Source: Cenococcum geophilum 1.58
Lineage: Eukaryota > Ascomycota > Dothideomycetes > Gloniales > Gloniaceae
DNA: 64,000 nt
Direction of reading: 5' to 3'
Assembly: GCA_001692895.1 (NCBI GenBank)
Contig: KV748195.1
Span: forward strand, 434,001 to 498,000
Below the pieces are notes generated by a model. It was given only the letters and a program-made list of their open reading frames with translations. It had not been told where the DNA came from and ran no database searches. The first letter of the stretch is position 1; every line of letters begins with the position of its first letter. The position numbers and the translations under genes are program-made. This document shows, one piece after another, positions 49,001 through 59,260 of the stretch.

Positions 49001-52000
49001 TCTTCCTATAGTCTCTTTAAGACCCATTTAACGTGTTCCCCGTGTTCTTCCTTAGTTATTAAGTAGATAATAATGTTGTTAAGGTATACCATAATAAATT
49101 TATCTAAGTGTTCTCCTAATATATTGTTAATACGCTTTTAGAACATTGCTAGTGCGTTTATAAGCCTAAATTGCATAACTAATGGTTTATATAGTCCTTC
49201 CTTTAACCTAAAGGCTGCCTTTTATTCGTCGCCTTCCTTAATCCTAATCTAATAGTATACCTATCTTAGATCTATTTTCGTAAAGATTTGCGCGTTGCCT
49301 ATCCTATCTTAGATTTCGCTAATTAAGGGTAAAGGATACCTATCCTTTCTGGTAATGCTGTTTAACTATCTATAGTTAATACATAGCCTTAGTTTGCCAT
49401 TCTTCTTTAGTATAAACAGTACTGGATAACCTATTAATAACTGCGATAGTCTGATGTATCCCTTTTATAGGTTTTCTTAGATAAACTCTTTTAATACTCT
49501 ACCTTCTTCTTCGGTAAGCTTGTAGATTAAAAAGAACTTTAGACTTATTCCTGGTTTTAATTCTATCTTATAGTCCTATGCTATATATTCTAATAGCTTT
49601 TTACTTTCCGGTGACTATAGTTTCTTACTATACTTATGGTATCTCTTTAGTATATAACTTAAGCCTCGCTTAGTCTCTTTATATATTACTCCAACCTAGT
49701 ACTATACTAACTTAGCTTATTATTATATCTTGCGGCGTTAAGTATCTTTAATATTAACCTGACTGGTAATCTAATCAATCTTTAAATTATATTCCTGTAG
49801 CTAAGGCATCCTTAATACTGCCTTATCCCTTCCTAATAGTAGGATATTAAAAGACATCTTAATTTGTCTCCCTTTAATAGTTATCTAAATAGGTCCTATT
49901 TTAAGGTTAATAATCCCTCCTCTATAGGCTATTGGATCTCCTAAAATTGTAACTAATAGGTAAAGTTGCTCCTTCTATCTGTAAGGTAGTTCCATTCTCT
50001 TAACCGCTGCTAGTAAAATATGGTTTCGCGTTACTCTACTATCTATTAGCGCTTTAAACTGCTAATTATACTATTTTACTTATAAATTTAGGTGCCGTCC
50101 TTAAATTCCTTTAAGGGTCTAAGGCTCTACTACTGGCTCCCTCTAGTCTTATGGGCCTCTACTTTTTCTAACTATTAGCTACTTAATCCTATTATACTTA
50201 GCTTATTCTTTAGCCAATATTTAGTTCGCTTTTTGTCTTTAATATGCTATAGACACGTATTCTCTAGGCATTCCTACTACTATTATCCGTTTAGGTATTC
50301 TTCCGTAAGGAATCTTCCTAGTTAAAGTATTAAATCCCCTTCCTCTTAGACCTCTACTAGATGCCATCTATATATATATTTAGCATTCCTGTACTATTAC
50401 TTATCTATTATCTAGTATATCCTTATAGGGTATTTCCAATTCTTTTCCTTTGGATTCTTATATATCTTATATATATTATTCACGTATGCAATCTATAATA
50501 GCGTATAGTATACCAGGTGCTTTAAGTTAACTCTTAGCTCGTCTTTATCCTTAAGTTTAAACCTTTATTATGCTAATCTAAACATTATAACTTTATTTAC
50601 AGGTACTAAGATGCGTCTCTTACTTTTCTAGTCCTCTAATTATTTCTTTAGATCCTTTAACGTTATAATTAAGGCTCCTTTAATATAAGTTATAGCCTTT
50701 TCCATAATTGGGTGGTCTTAGATAACTTTTTTATCTAACTATATATAGAAATCTTCCTACTTATCGTTGTGTCGCTGTCTATACTACTTTTGGTATAGCT
50801 ATTAGAGTATATACGGCTTGTCCGTAAGGAAGTATCTTCTTATTATTATATTATAATAGCCCTTTATATATCGTTCTTTAAACCTAGTAGGAATTCCTAA
50901 ATCCTCTTTATCTTCTAGTTTGGTAAGCCACTTAGCTCTTAATATACCTGCTTTTAGCCTATTAGTAATTCTTTATACTAGTGCTCTATCCCTTATACGT
51001 CCCAATATACTAGATTTCTTATCTAGTTTCTATTTTTGCTATGCGATAATCCTTTACCTAAACTCTTCTATAGTTTCCTTTGGTTTGCGTCTTATAGATT
51101 AATCCTTAAAGTCTTCTTACTTCTTAATCTTAGTATTAACTTTTTAATCTTTAGGCCAAATACTACGTTCCCCTAGTAAGTCTTTTGGGTCTATATACCT
51201 GTCTCTTAGTCTAATCGCTATTTATACTGCAGATTCTCTAATCTATAAAGAAGCTCCTTGCCTCTTACTTATAGGTGTCCTAATTTATACTCCAAATTCT
51301 TAGTCCCTTAGATTTTTTAATCCCGAGCTTGCTTTTAGCTTAAGCTTAGCTCTAGCCTTAGTCTAACTAGGCTTACTTAGTGTCCTTATCTCGTCTTAAG
51401 AGTCTTAAATCTTACTTATCTTATCTTAAGAGTCTTATACCTTTAGGAAACTTCGTCCTAAGCTTATTTATATATTACTAAACTAAGCTATTGCTCTGCT
51501 TTATTAGTTATCGTCTATTATAGGTCCTTAAGCTTGCCTTATCTCGTCTTAAGAATCTTAGTCGTTTTATATCTTGTTATAAGAATCTTAAGCCTTTAGC
51601 CTTTTGCCTTTATCGAGTACTAAAGTGGCTTACTATCCTACTTCTCTTACGTCTTATAAAGCGATAGATATTATGTCTAGTAGGGTCTTAATCCCTACTA
51701 ATATTCCCTATTCTGTAGTGGAATTATCCTCTACCTCTAGTATAACATCTCTAATAGCTATATATTCCTAGTAAACCGCCTTTATTACCTTATTATTACA
51801 GAATGCTTCGCCTTTATTAAATTTATCGTCCTTAATGTCCGATCTACGAGCTAGTTCGTTGGTTCCTTAATATTTTAATAAACTTAGCTCTTATAGCTAA
51901 TAGCTTGCGCCGTACTTAGCGTCTTTATAAATTTAGTATACGTTATTATAATAAAATGTAAAACTTCTAATTAAACATTCTTTTGTTTCTCGCAGTATAT

Positions 52001-53164
52001 TATCGTCCCTTTATATATATATATCGTCTGCTAGTCTTATCCCTTTTACTATATAGTAACTTTAACCACTTCTATAGTCTCTAATATAATAACCTTATTT
52101 TCTATAATTTATATAAGCTCCCTTTTTAAACTATTTCTCCTATTATAGAGTCCGCCTAAACGTCTTTTGCTATTAAGATCCCTAGTTTAGCCTCTACTCC
52201 TTAGACCTTTAATTACTTAATCCTTATCCTTTAGGTCTCTATAGTCGTTTACTCCATCTCTTATAGGCTTCTTTTATACTACTTAAGTCTATTAGCTCTA
52301 CGCCATACTATAGTTTTTAACTTAGCTTTAGTTATTATATACTCTATACCTTATACAATTATAGAACTCTATCCTAGCCTCTTTTAGCCTATTCCCTTTA
52401 GTAGATCCAATTGTTAATCTTAATTACTTAATCTATTAGTTCCCTTAGGGTATCCGTATCTTCTATTAGGATAATTACGTCCTAGACTTTAGCCTTAAGT
52501 CCCTGTTTATACTATACTATAAGCGCCCTATTATTCCACTCTACTTATATTACTAATATCTAGAACTGCGTTATATACTTAATCGCTAAGGTTTATTACG
52601 TAATGTCTTAGAGTTTTCTTTCCGCTGCGGTTACTGCCTCCAGGTCTCTAAATATCTGCGTAAGTTACTCTGTAAACCCTTTCTAGCTTAAAAATATAAA
52701 TTATACCTCTTAATTGGTAGTCGTCATTCTATTTGCTTATATCTCCGTAAGGTAAAGCTTAAACTATTTAAGTACTCTTCCCGTTAGGAATAGTCCCGCA
52801 TACGCTATTCAATCTATAGGTGTTGCTAGCTTTGCTCCCTCTTACGTAACCTTAAAGTGCATTTACGTAAGGAATCCTTTAAGCTTTAACTTCTCTCCTA
52901 AAAATCTTTTAATTAATAGTAACTTAACCTTTGCTACGCCTATCCCGTTAATCCTATTTTCTAACGTTATATTATTTTCTATTAACTAGTTAACTATCTT
53001 TTATAGCTATCTAACCGTTATAGGTTGCTATAAGTTAGTGTCTACTATACTAGTATCGTTACCTAACCTTAAAGTAGTTGCCGCCGTTAATAGCGTTATG
53101 GTAGCTGCTTTTAGTAGTATATTATTTAACTTTCTATATTAATACCGTAACTAGGTAGTAATTA

Positions 53165-53590
53165 TATAACGGAACCTTGTAGCAAGAACTACAATGGGCT
53201 CGTTAATAGGCTAGGTGTATAGAAAATGTAAGTATAAAAGTCAACAACGTAATAACAACTAGTGGAGTAGTTGCCTAACAGATTAACTCTAATTATATTC
53301 TAAGAATTACTATAAGGAAGAAACTATCTAGGTAGGGACTAAGGGTCCTTAAATACACAACCGTACTCCTATGAAATCCTTCTTATATATAATATATGTA
53401 TACTCTATCTACTCTGTTATAGATTATATAGATTACACAGATTATATAGATTATATTATATAACCTCGGTTACTATTCCTCGTCACATAGTTCTATCGGC
53501 TCTATCCTAGACCGTGCCTAAATTAACCAACTAGCTTCTTCCGTCTCTTCTCTAAGTAGTTATAATACTGTACTTAAAGCGTCCGTAATA
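53165..53590 (-). repeat. Gypsy A2 LTR, right (5')
   Basis: 426 bp, pairs with 45486-46039. Confidence 0.92.
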
Positions 53591-53758
53591 ACTAGAAGAA
53601 TATAAGGACAAAAACACCCTAGAAATTTCTTAGTTACGTAAGGTCTTAAAATATCTAGGAACTTTAACCGACGGTTAAAGTTGTCTAATTGGTTAGATTC
53701 TCTTACTAAGACTTTTAGCGGCAAAGCCTAAGGGCAGGCTTTTTGGAGGGGGGGGTAA

Positions 53759-53995
53759 TATTACGGCACTGGCAGAACTTAGCAGAACTTGGCAGAACTA
53801 CGCACCGGCAAGTTGCCACAGATTGCCGCATATTGCGATCACGTCACGCGAAGATCTTATAAAACATCAAACGGCGCTGCTCTTCTTCTCCTTTCCTTTC
53901 CCTAGCTTTAGATTCTCGTTTATAGACGATCCAATCGTATAGGCTTGCGCGACCCTTTTGCCGTGCTTATGTCTTGATTGACTGAGTCGCTAACA
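53759..53995 (+). repeat. Gypsy B 3' LTR
   Basis: 237 bp, pairs with 39897-40133; preceded by a polypurine tract with nine G in a row (GGAGGGGGGGG). Confidence 0.93.
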
Positions 53996-54400
53996 GCTAC
54001 TAGGTAAGAGGATTAGGAACGATATTATTTACCTTATTACTATTATTAGTTTAGATCTTAATAAACTTAAGGCCTACGTTATAGTAGTAATTAAGCTTAC
54101 TAGTAAGCTTAATCCGCTTTTAATTGCGTGTAGAAGTAAGGCTTTTATTAATAACTAACAACTACGTATATTTATTAGCTAAATCGTCGTCGGATTTGCA
54201 AGAAACCATCTTGCGTTAAGGCTCGACTAGTTGCTTATCTTCCTAATCTTACTACTAAGGCAGCGAGCTTTTAGCGCGCTATAGAATTTATACTGACTAA
54301 CTGTTGACTAACTGTAACTACTCCATACGCCGACTAACTGCTTACATTATCAGCTTCTTGGCAGTTACGCTGCCAGCGTCGCTGACTGTTAAACACACTG

Positions 54401-54765
54401 CTCTTAACTCTGCCCGCGCCTCTACTCGAGCCTCTACTTATGTCTCTCTTGTATAGGAATATATAGAGAGGGCGGAGACAGGAGTAAAATAAAAGTAGTA
54501 GGGCTGAATTTTAACTATCTATAGGTGGGGAGGCTAAAATAGGTTCTAAGTAGCGCCTTGGCCCCCCTTACCGCCTGCTAGGCCGCTAGCTTAGCAGAAG
54601 ATTCGGACAGTAAAGTTACTGCCAAGAGTTACAGTGCGGATCCTGTCTATAAAATTTTACCCTATAATGCATAGTTATTAGCTATATACTTAATGCTCCA
54701 AACTTAACCCTTATTAAAAGCTTCGAATTTTAAACCATACTTAAAATTAAGTCCTACGTCTCTTT
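54401..54765. other. Flank between TIR transposon and YR retrotransposon
   Basis: No gene seen. 54401-54590 is moderately GC-rich with an imperfect inverted pair (CTCTGCCCGCGCCTC and GAGGGCGGAGACAGGAG). 54598-54644 is the right arm of the inverted repeat. 54650-54765 is AT-rich. Confidence 0.55.
54598..54644. repeat. Inverted repeat, right arm
   Basis: Reverse complement of 39066-39117 with few differences (AGATTCGGACAGTAAAG, GTTACTGCCAAGAGTTAC, CGGATCCTG). Confidence 0.8.
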
Positions 54766-54913
54766 ATCTATTATTTACACGCTTGCAGAGAAGAGGATTA
54801 ATTAATCTAATTAGTGGGTACGGGCTTAAAGGCATTAATTAAGAATGGGTATATTCGCAAGGCCATTTATAGGGGATTACCCTGCCTTAACTAAACGTGA
54901 TGCCTATAGACCT
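54766..54913 (-). repeat. Split direct repeat B2
   Basis: 148 bp, same as B1 (55095-55242) apart from transitions. Forms the left (3') end of the element. Confidence 0.88.
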
Positions 54914-54990
54914 ATACGCAAGCATATCGCTGCAGTATCTATTTATAAAGCCCAAAATATGCAACTAAAGAAAAAGGTATAAGTAGGAGG

Positions 54991-55096
54991 GAAAGCAAGC
55001 AAGCAAGGCTTAATTTTATAAATATTAATAATATTAGTGTTACTGAGATATAGGGGTGCTGCTATAGTGCTCGCTTAGCCATATAAACATATCCAT
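54991..55096 (-). repeat. Split direct repeat A2
   Basis: 106 bp, same as A1 (62271-62376) apart from transitions; begins GAAAGCAAGCAAGCAAGG. Directly abuts B1, with AT shared at the joint; 77 bp separate it from B2. Confidence 0.9.
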
Positions 55097-55242
55097 CTAT
55101 TATTTACACGCTTATAGAGAAAAGGATTAATTAATCTAATTAGTGGGTACGGGCTTAAAGGCATTAATTAAGAATGGGTATATTCACAAGGCCATTTATA
55201 GAGGATTGCCCTACCTTAACTAAACGTAATGCCTATAAACCT
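55095..55242 (-). repeat. Split direct repeat B1
   Basis: 148 bp, starts ATCTATTATTTACACGC; pairs with B2. Confidence 0.88.
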
Positions 55243-56386
55243 AGAAGCGTAGCGCTTATACTATATAAGGTAGAGTAGGGGGAAGAAAAAATAAAAAATA
55301 AAAAAGGGGGGGAAAGGAGAGATTTAAGTTAATATATTAGAGTGCTAAAATAGGCACTCCTACACGCCGTTGTGCCTAAATACCTTCGCCTATTATATCT
55401 AGGGCGAGTAATAATAAGAACGGTATTAGCGTTCTATGTTAAAAATTTATACTTAGCCGGAATAGGTCTTTTAGGGATAATAAATAGTAAAGCTAGAACG
55501 CTTATAAGGACCACCAGCCTAGTTACTGTATTTGGCCGTCTGTAAAACCGTTGTCTTAAGCGTATTAAGTAGCACCTTTTTAAAATAAGTATTTGTTATA
55601 GAGCTTAAAGTAGAGGCCAAGAGCGGCAACTCTATACTTTAGCTTATTTCTAACCGCGTAGCTTATAAAGGCCGATCTCTTAAAGCGAAAGAGAGGGGCG
55701 TTTTTAGGTTAAGGGTTATTTTTAAACAGGTATTTTATAGCTTAAACTATATATTTAGGTTGCCCTAAAGCGGCAATCGTAATTAAAACTCCTTAGTAAT
55801 TAACGTCCGTTTTACTACGCTTTAGACGTAATATTATATAGTCCTCTACCAGCGTTATATTATTTATAGTAAAGAAGGCATGGCTATCTTTCTAAGCCTT
55901 AGTATAGGTAATCTCGCCTAGATAAAGAAATCCCGTAAAGGCCGTAGTAACGGCGGTGTTAAAGTTAAGATCCTTAACGGATTAGGCATTTAGGGTAACT
56001 AATTAGGCGAGGATGTCTTTAGTAATTAGCAATCTTTTAGCCGTAGTAGAGGGATTTATAGATGTTATACCGTCTAGGATCCTTTTAATAATAGGATTAT
56101 TAAAGACGGAGGTGTTATAATTAGCGTTAATATAGTAGGATTGAATTGCGGAGATATAGGCTCTAACTATAGTAGGCTTAATATGGCTTATTCCTAGACT
56201 AGTATTACTAAAGATTTATTAGGTAATCCATTCTCCTAGGTAGTAGAGGGGCGCTAGGTACTTTACCGCTCTATAAAGGTTGCAGTAGCCCTCCTAACTC
56301 TTAATTGCGGGATAGTATAAATCTCTTATTCTATTAGAGAGGCTATGCTATAATAGTTAGCCAAAGTATTCTAAGGGGGCTTTTAC

Positions 56387-56574
56387 TGTTAGCGACTCAG
56401 TCAATCGAGGCATGAGCACGACACGAGGGACGCGCAAGCCTGTACAATCGGTAGTCTATTAACGAGGATATCAAGACAAGGACTAGAAGAAGGTCGAGGA
56501 AAGGACACGTCTATATATATGGCGCCAAGGCTCCAGACGAGCCCCTAACGAGGGTCTGTAACAGTGCCATAATA
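56387..56574 (-). repeat. H LTR, left (3')
   Basis: 188 bp; followed on the right by a C-run (polypurine tract on the minus strand). Confidence 0.93.
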
Positions 56575-56899
56575 TTACCCCCCCCTCCGCAAAAGCCTGC
56601 CCTTAGGCTTTGTAGTTGTCCTCCCCGTCAAGAAAGCCATATTATAGATCCGTTCTAAATTATCGTTGCAGGCGGAGCAGCAAGGGTCAATTAGGTAGCT
56701 ATAGGTAGAGTAGTAGAAGTCGGTTGGTTCGGGTAGCAGTACAGTACTAGTATTAGGATCGGTGTCGTAGGCGTATCGGCGCGACGTCTTATCGGTCAGG
56801 TTAGGTTAGGTTATAGTATAGAGAGTGGTTAAGTAGGACCTAGACCAGGGGCCAATTGTCTAAGCTCCTCACTAAAGAATGGTTGAGTAGGTTCTAGGC

Positions 56900-58244
56900 T
56901 AGAGACTAGTTAACAAAGCTCTTCCCTAGGGGTGCGGTCCTAATATCGTCCTTAAAGCTTAGAGGTATGGACCGATTAACCGTCACTATAACGCATCCGA
57001 TTCCTCCGTCGTTTAATAGAAGAAGTAGATCTAATCCTCCATTAAAGCTTAGAAGAATCACTAGGCTCCCAATGTATAGACTTAGGGCTACGTCTTCCTA
57101 GATCCTCTCTTTTAGCTGCTATCAGCAGTTCTACAAGATCTCTTCTCTCTGTATTAGAAGGTACCCGTATCTACACCGATATTACCCTGCTCGGCTAAGA
57201 CCTTTAGTCGTCAACATTTTGTGAAGAGGTTAATTCTGATCCTGTTACAGAATCGTTGTCCTGGTCTTCTCGTGCCCTAACTCGTCTTAACCCATTATCT
57301 GTCTCTGCCTTGCGCTTTCCTAGGCCTTAGTGTTAAGGTCTTGGGGGTTCAAGGACGCTATACTGTAGGCCCTATATCATAGCTAGGGCCCTTAGACACT
57401 TATATGGATGCGCGGTAACTATATCCTCTAGTTCCATATAACAGCTAACGTTGGTGTCCCTTAAGGTAGCCCTCTTCCATCGTTTCTAGTCTCGTACTGA
57501 GTAATATCTTGCGAGATCTGTTAGGGTCTTAGGGTCTAAAACAAGCCTCCAGAAGTCTTTGACTCTATTAGGAAAACCTTTAGCCACGATATACCTATAG
57601 CAGTCTCCATCCTAAACATAAGCTGTGATAGGTTCAATCTGGTCGTCGAGCCATTTTTGTATAAAATTCAGTTGAATATATGTGTGGTTATTAAGGCTTT
57701 GCGTCTGGTTAAAAAGGCTGTTCTTAACGTCGTCCATTTGCATTTCTAACGACATTACTTGCAACTTGACGTCGTTGACTTGTGTCTTGACCTCCGCAAC
57801 CTCCGTCTTAATTTCCGCAACCTTCTTGTCAACCTCATCGACCTTCTTGTCAACCTCATCGACCTTCTTGTCAACCTCATCGACCTTCTTGTCAACCTCA
57901 TCGACCTTCTTATCAACCTCATCGACCTTCTTGTTAACCTCATCGACCTAAGCTTTGACTTCCGCAACCTCAGCCTTGACTTCGTCGACTTTTGTATCAA
58001 CTCTTTCTACCCCCTTTTTAACCTCTACTACCCTTACAGCCCAGGGAGCATTATCATCGTACAGATAGGCCGTTGAGGTGCTTAGGGTTACGATAGCGTT
58101 GTCAAGGTAGGGGTGAAGATCCGTAGATAGGTTCTTAGGTCGATGAGGTAGAGTAACGGAGGTAGTGGTGTAATTAGAGACCTTTTGACGGAGGCTCTTT
58201 AACGCAGTATAGGAAGGTTCGAACGGAAGAGCTGATGGAGCCAT
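56900..58244 (-). pseudogene. H-encoded protein region with coiled-coil heptads
   Basis: A minus-strand frame starts MAPSALPFEPSY at 58244. Its first 100 residues are mostly soluble and are followed by a Val/Asp/Glu/Lys-rich section in which a 7-residue unit VDEVDKK is repeated (57820-57945), continuing as less regular VAEIKTE/VAEVKTQ heptads. Valine at two positions per seven and charged residues elsewhere predict a long coiled coil. Past the coil, coding-like sequence with GDCYRYIVAKGFP can be followed toward about 57400; the left end given here is a guess. I see no zinc knuckle and no enzyme domain. A Gag-like structural role is inference. The region is broken. Confidence 0.6.
57820..57945 (-). 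repeat. Six tandem 21-bp units
   Basis: Six near-identical copies of ACCTTCTTGTCAACCTCAT-CG in register with the reading frame, encoding VDEVDKK on the minus strand. Confidence 0.95.
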
Positions 58245-58439
58245 ACTATCGGTAATATTGCTACTAGTTCTGTCGCGTATATTTAATGTCTAGGTAATGG
58301 ATACTCGTATATTTTAATGAGAATGATAATAGAGTCCTGCGGGGTAGGCAGTTATTAAAGGTCAGATTTAACTTTAATTACGTGCACCTAAGCGAACCAA
58401 TGGCAGAGGCTTGCTTAGAAGTTAAGACACTTAGGTTCT

Positions 58440-58840
58440 TTAAGTGGTCCAAATTAATTCCTTTTAATTTTAATTCGATCGATTAATTTAACTAAATCGT
58501 TCCTTGTTCGCTGGCTATACGTTTAAACGATTAACGTCTGGTGTAACTGGTCGTTAAGGTCGTTTACTTTCGATTTAAAAGGGTCAGGAAGGGTCCAGTT
58601 AGCGTCTTAGCGAAACCTTATTTTGACGTTTTGATTCGTCAGTTCGTTCGTCGGTCGGGTCGTATAGTCGGGGTCGTACGCTTGATTTAATCGTTTATGC
58701 CTCCCTAGAAGGCCTTAATTTGATTAATTCAATTTGGTAACAGGCCTATATTAAGGCTCTAGTTTAATTAAATTAACCCAGTCGAATTAATCTGGTGTTC
58801 GCTAGATGTAGGGGTATTAGGTAATTTCTGGTAGGTTCTT
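58440..58840 (-). repeat. H leader block homologous to 8800-9420
   Basis: Reverse complement shows AGCGAACACCAGAT, GAGCCTTAATATAGGCC, AAGGCCTTCTAGGGAGGC and flanking words in the same order as the 312-bp units at 8800-9420. 58895-58990 right of it is a GTTCC/GGTTCT simple repeat. Confidence 0.7.
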
Positions 58841-59072
58841 TCAGGGGTCCTTGTCCGTGCGTGTCTGGTTCTTAGGGTCGTGGTCGTGTTCGTGTGCTGT
58901 TCGTGTTCCGTTCGTGTTCCGTTNGTGTTCCGTTCGTGTTCTTAGGGTTCTGGTTCTGGTTCTAGTTCTGGTTCTTAGGGTCCTGTTCTGTGTCCTTGGG
59001 GTCCTGTTCTGTGTCCTTGTAGATATTTTTGGGTTCCTTCTCAGGAAGAAAGGGTGGTTGGTCTTGATATAA

Positions 59073-59260
59073 TGTTAGCGACTCAGTCAATCGAGGCATG
59101 AGCACGACACGAGGGACGCGCAAGCCTGTACGATCGGTAGTCTATTAACGAGGATATCAAGACGAGGACTAGAAGAAGGTCGAGGAAAGGACACGTCTAT
59201 ATACATGGCGCCAAGGCTCCAGACGAGCCCCTGACGAGGGTCTGTAACAGTGCCGTAACA
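59073..59260 (-). repeat. H LTR, right (5')
   Basis: 188 bp, nearly identical to 56387-56574. Confidence 0.93.

Larger units (their letters stand above)
45486..53590 (-). mobile_element. Ty3/Gypsy element A2, full-extent fossil
   Basis: Sister copy of Gypsy A in the same orientation. LTRs at 45486-46039 and 53165-53590; ACTAG duplicated at 45481-45485 and 53591-53595. Minus-strand reading gives gag at about 51.7-53.1 kb, reverse transcriptase at 49.0-49.4 kb (FTKIDLR, IKEGDE, KAAFRLKEGLY) and integrase near 47.1-48.0 kb. It lies within the 3' end of Gypsy B and is therefore younger than B. Whole in extent but broken throughout; undetermined bases cluster at 47068-47131. Confidence 0.94.
39897..53995 (+). 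mobile_element. Ty3/Gypsy chromovirus B, full-extent fossil
   Basis: 237-bp LTRs at 39897-40133 and 53759-53995; GCTAC duplicated at 39892-39896 and 53996-54000. Plus-strand order: gag from about 40342 to 41560, protease region, reverse transcriptase about 42700-43330 (HYGTYKYKVLPFR), RNase H about 43440-43830, integrase about 44080-45180 (IDFYKLPLDHNGYN, PQINGQTE, VHPIFLLDKL), chromodomain about 45270-45470. A G-rich polypurine tract ends at 53758. Gypsy A2 is inserted after the chromodomain, with the last 160 bp of B on its far side. Whole in extent, broken throughout by transitions. Confidence 0.94.
39196..54400. mobile_element. 8-bp TIR transposon, copy 2: internally deleted
   Basis: Left end CAGTGTGTCCAACAGTCAG (39196) and right end GCTGACTGTTAAACACACTG (54400) belong to the same family as 22318-26639. 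The parts outside the inserted Gypsy B (39196-39896 and 54001-54400) add up to only 1.1 kb and align with the two ends of copy 1; the middle is missing, so this is a non-autonomous deletion derivative. The 8 bp on the two sides (CCTGCAGG and CTCTTAAC) do not match, unlike copy 1. Confidence 0.82.
56387..59260 (-). mobile_element. LTR element H: non-autonomous relative of Gypsy B with its own frame
   Basis: 188-bp LTRs at 56387-56574 and 59073-59260; TTTAC duplicated at 56382-56386 and 59261-59265. In coding sense the LTR starts TGTTACGGCACTG and ends GATTGACTGAGTCGCTAACA, as in Gypsy B, and the sequence before the 3' LTR (AAGCCTAAGGGCAGGCTTTT, then the G-run) also matches B. Instead of gag-pol the interior has a 0.8-kb leader with simple repeats and a block like 8800-9420, then a minus-strand frame from 58244. 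No reverse transcriptase or integrase. The LTRs differ at only a few sites, all transitions, so it is one of the youngest layers here. Broken. Confidence 0.9.

Noticed and set aside
57682-58076. Open plus-strand frames over the H coding region
   Set aside because: Shadows created by the 21-bp repeat; the minus-strand frame has the sensible protein composition.
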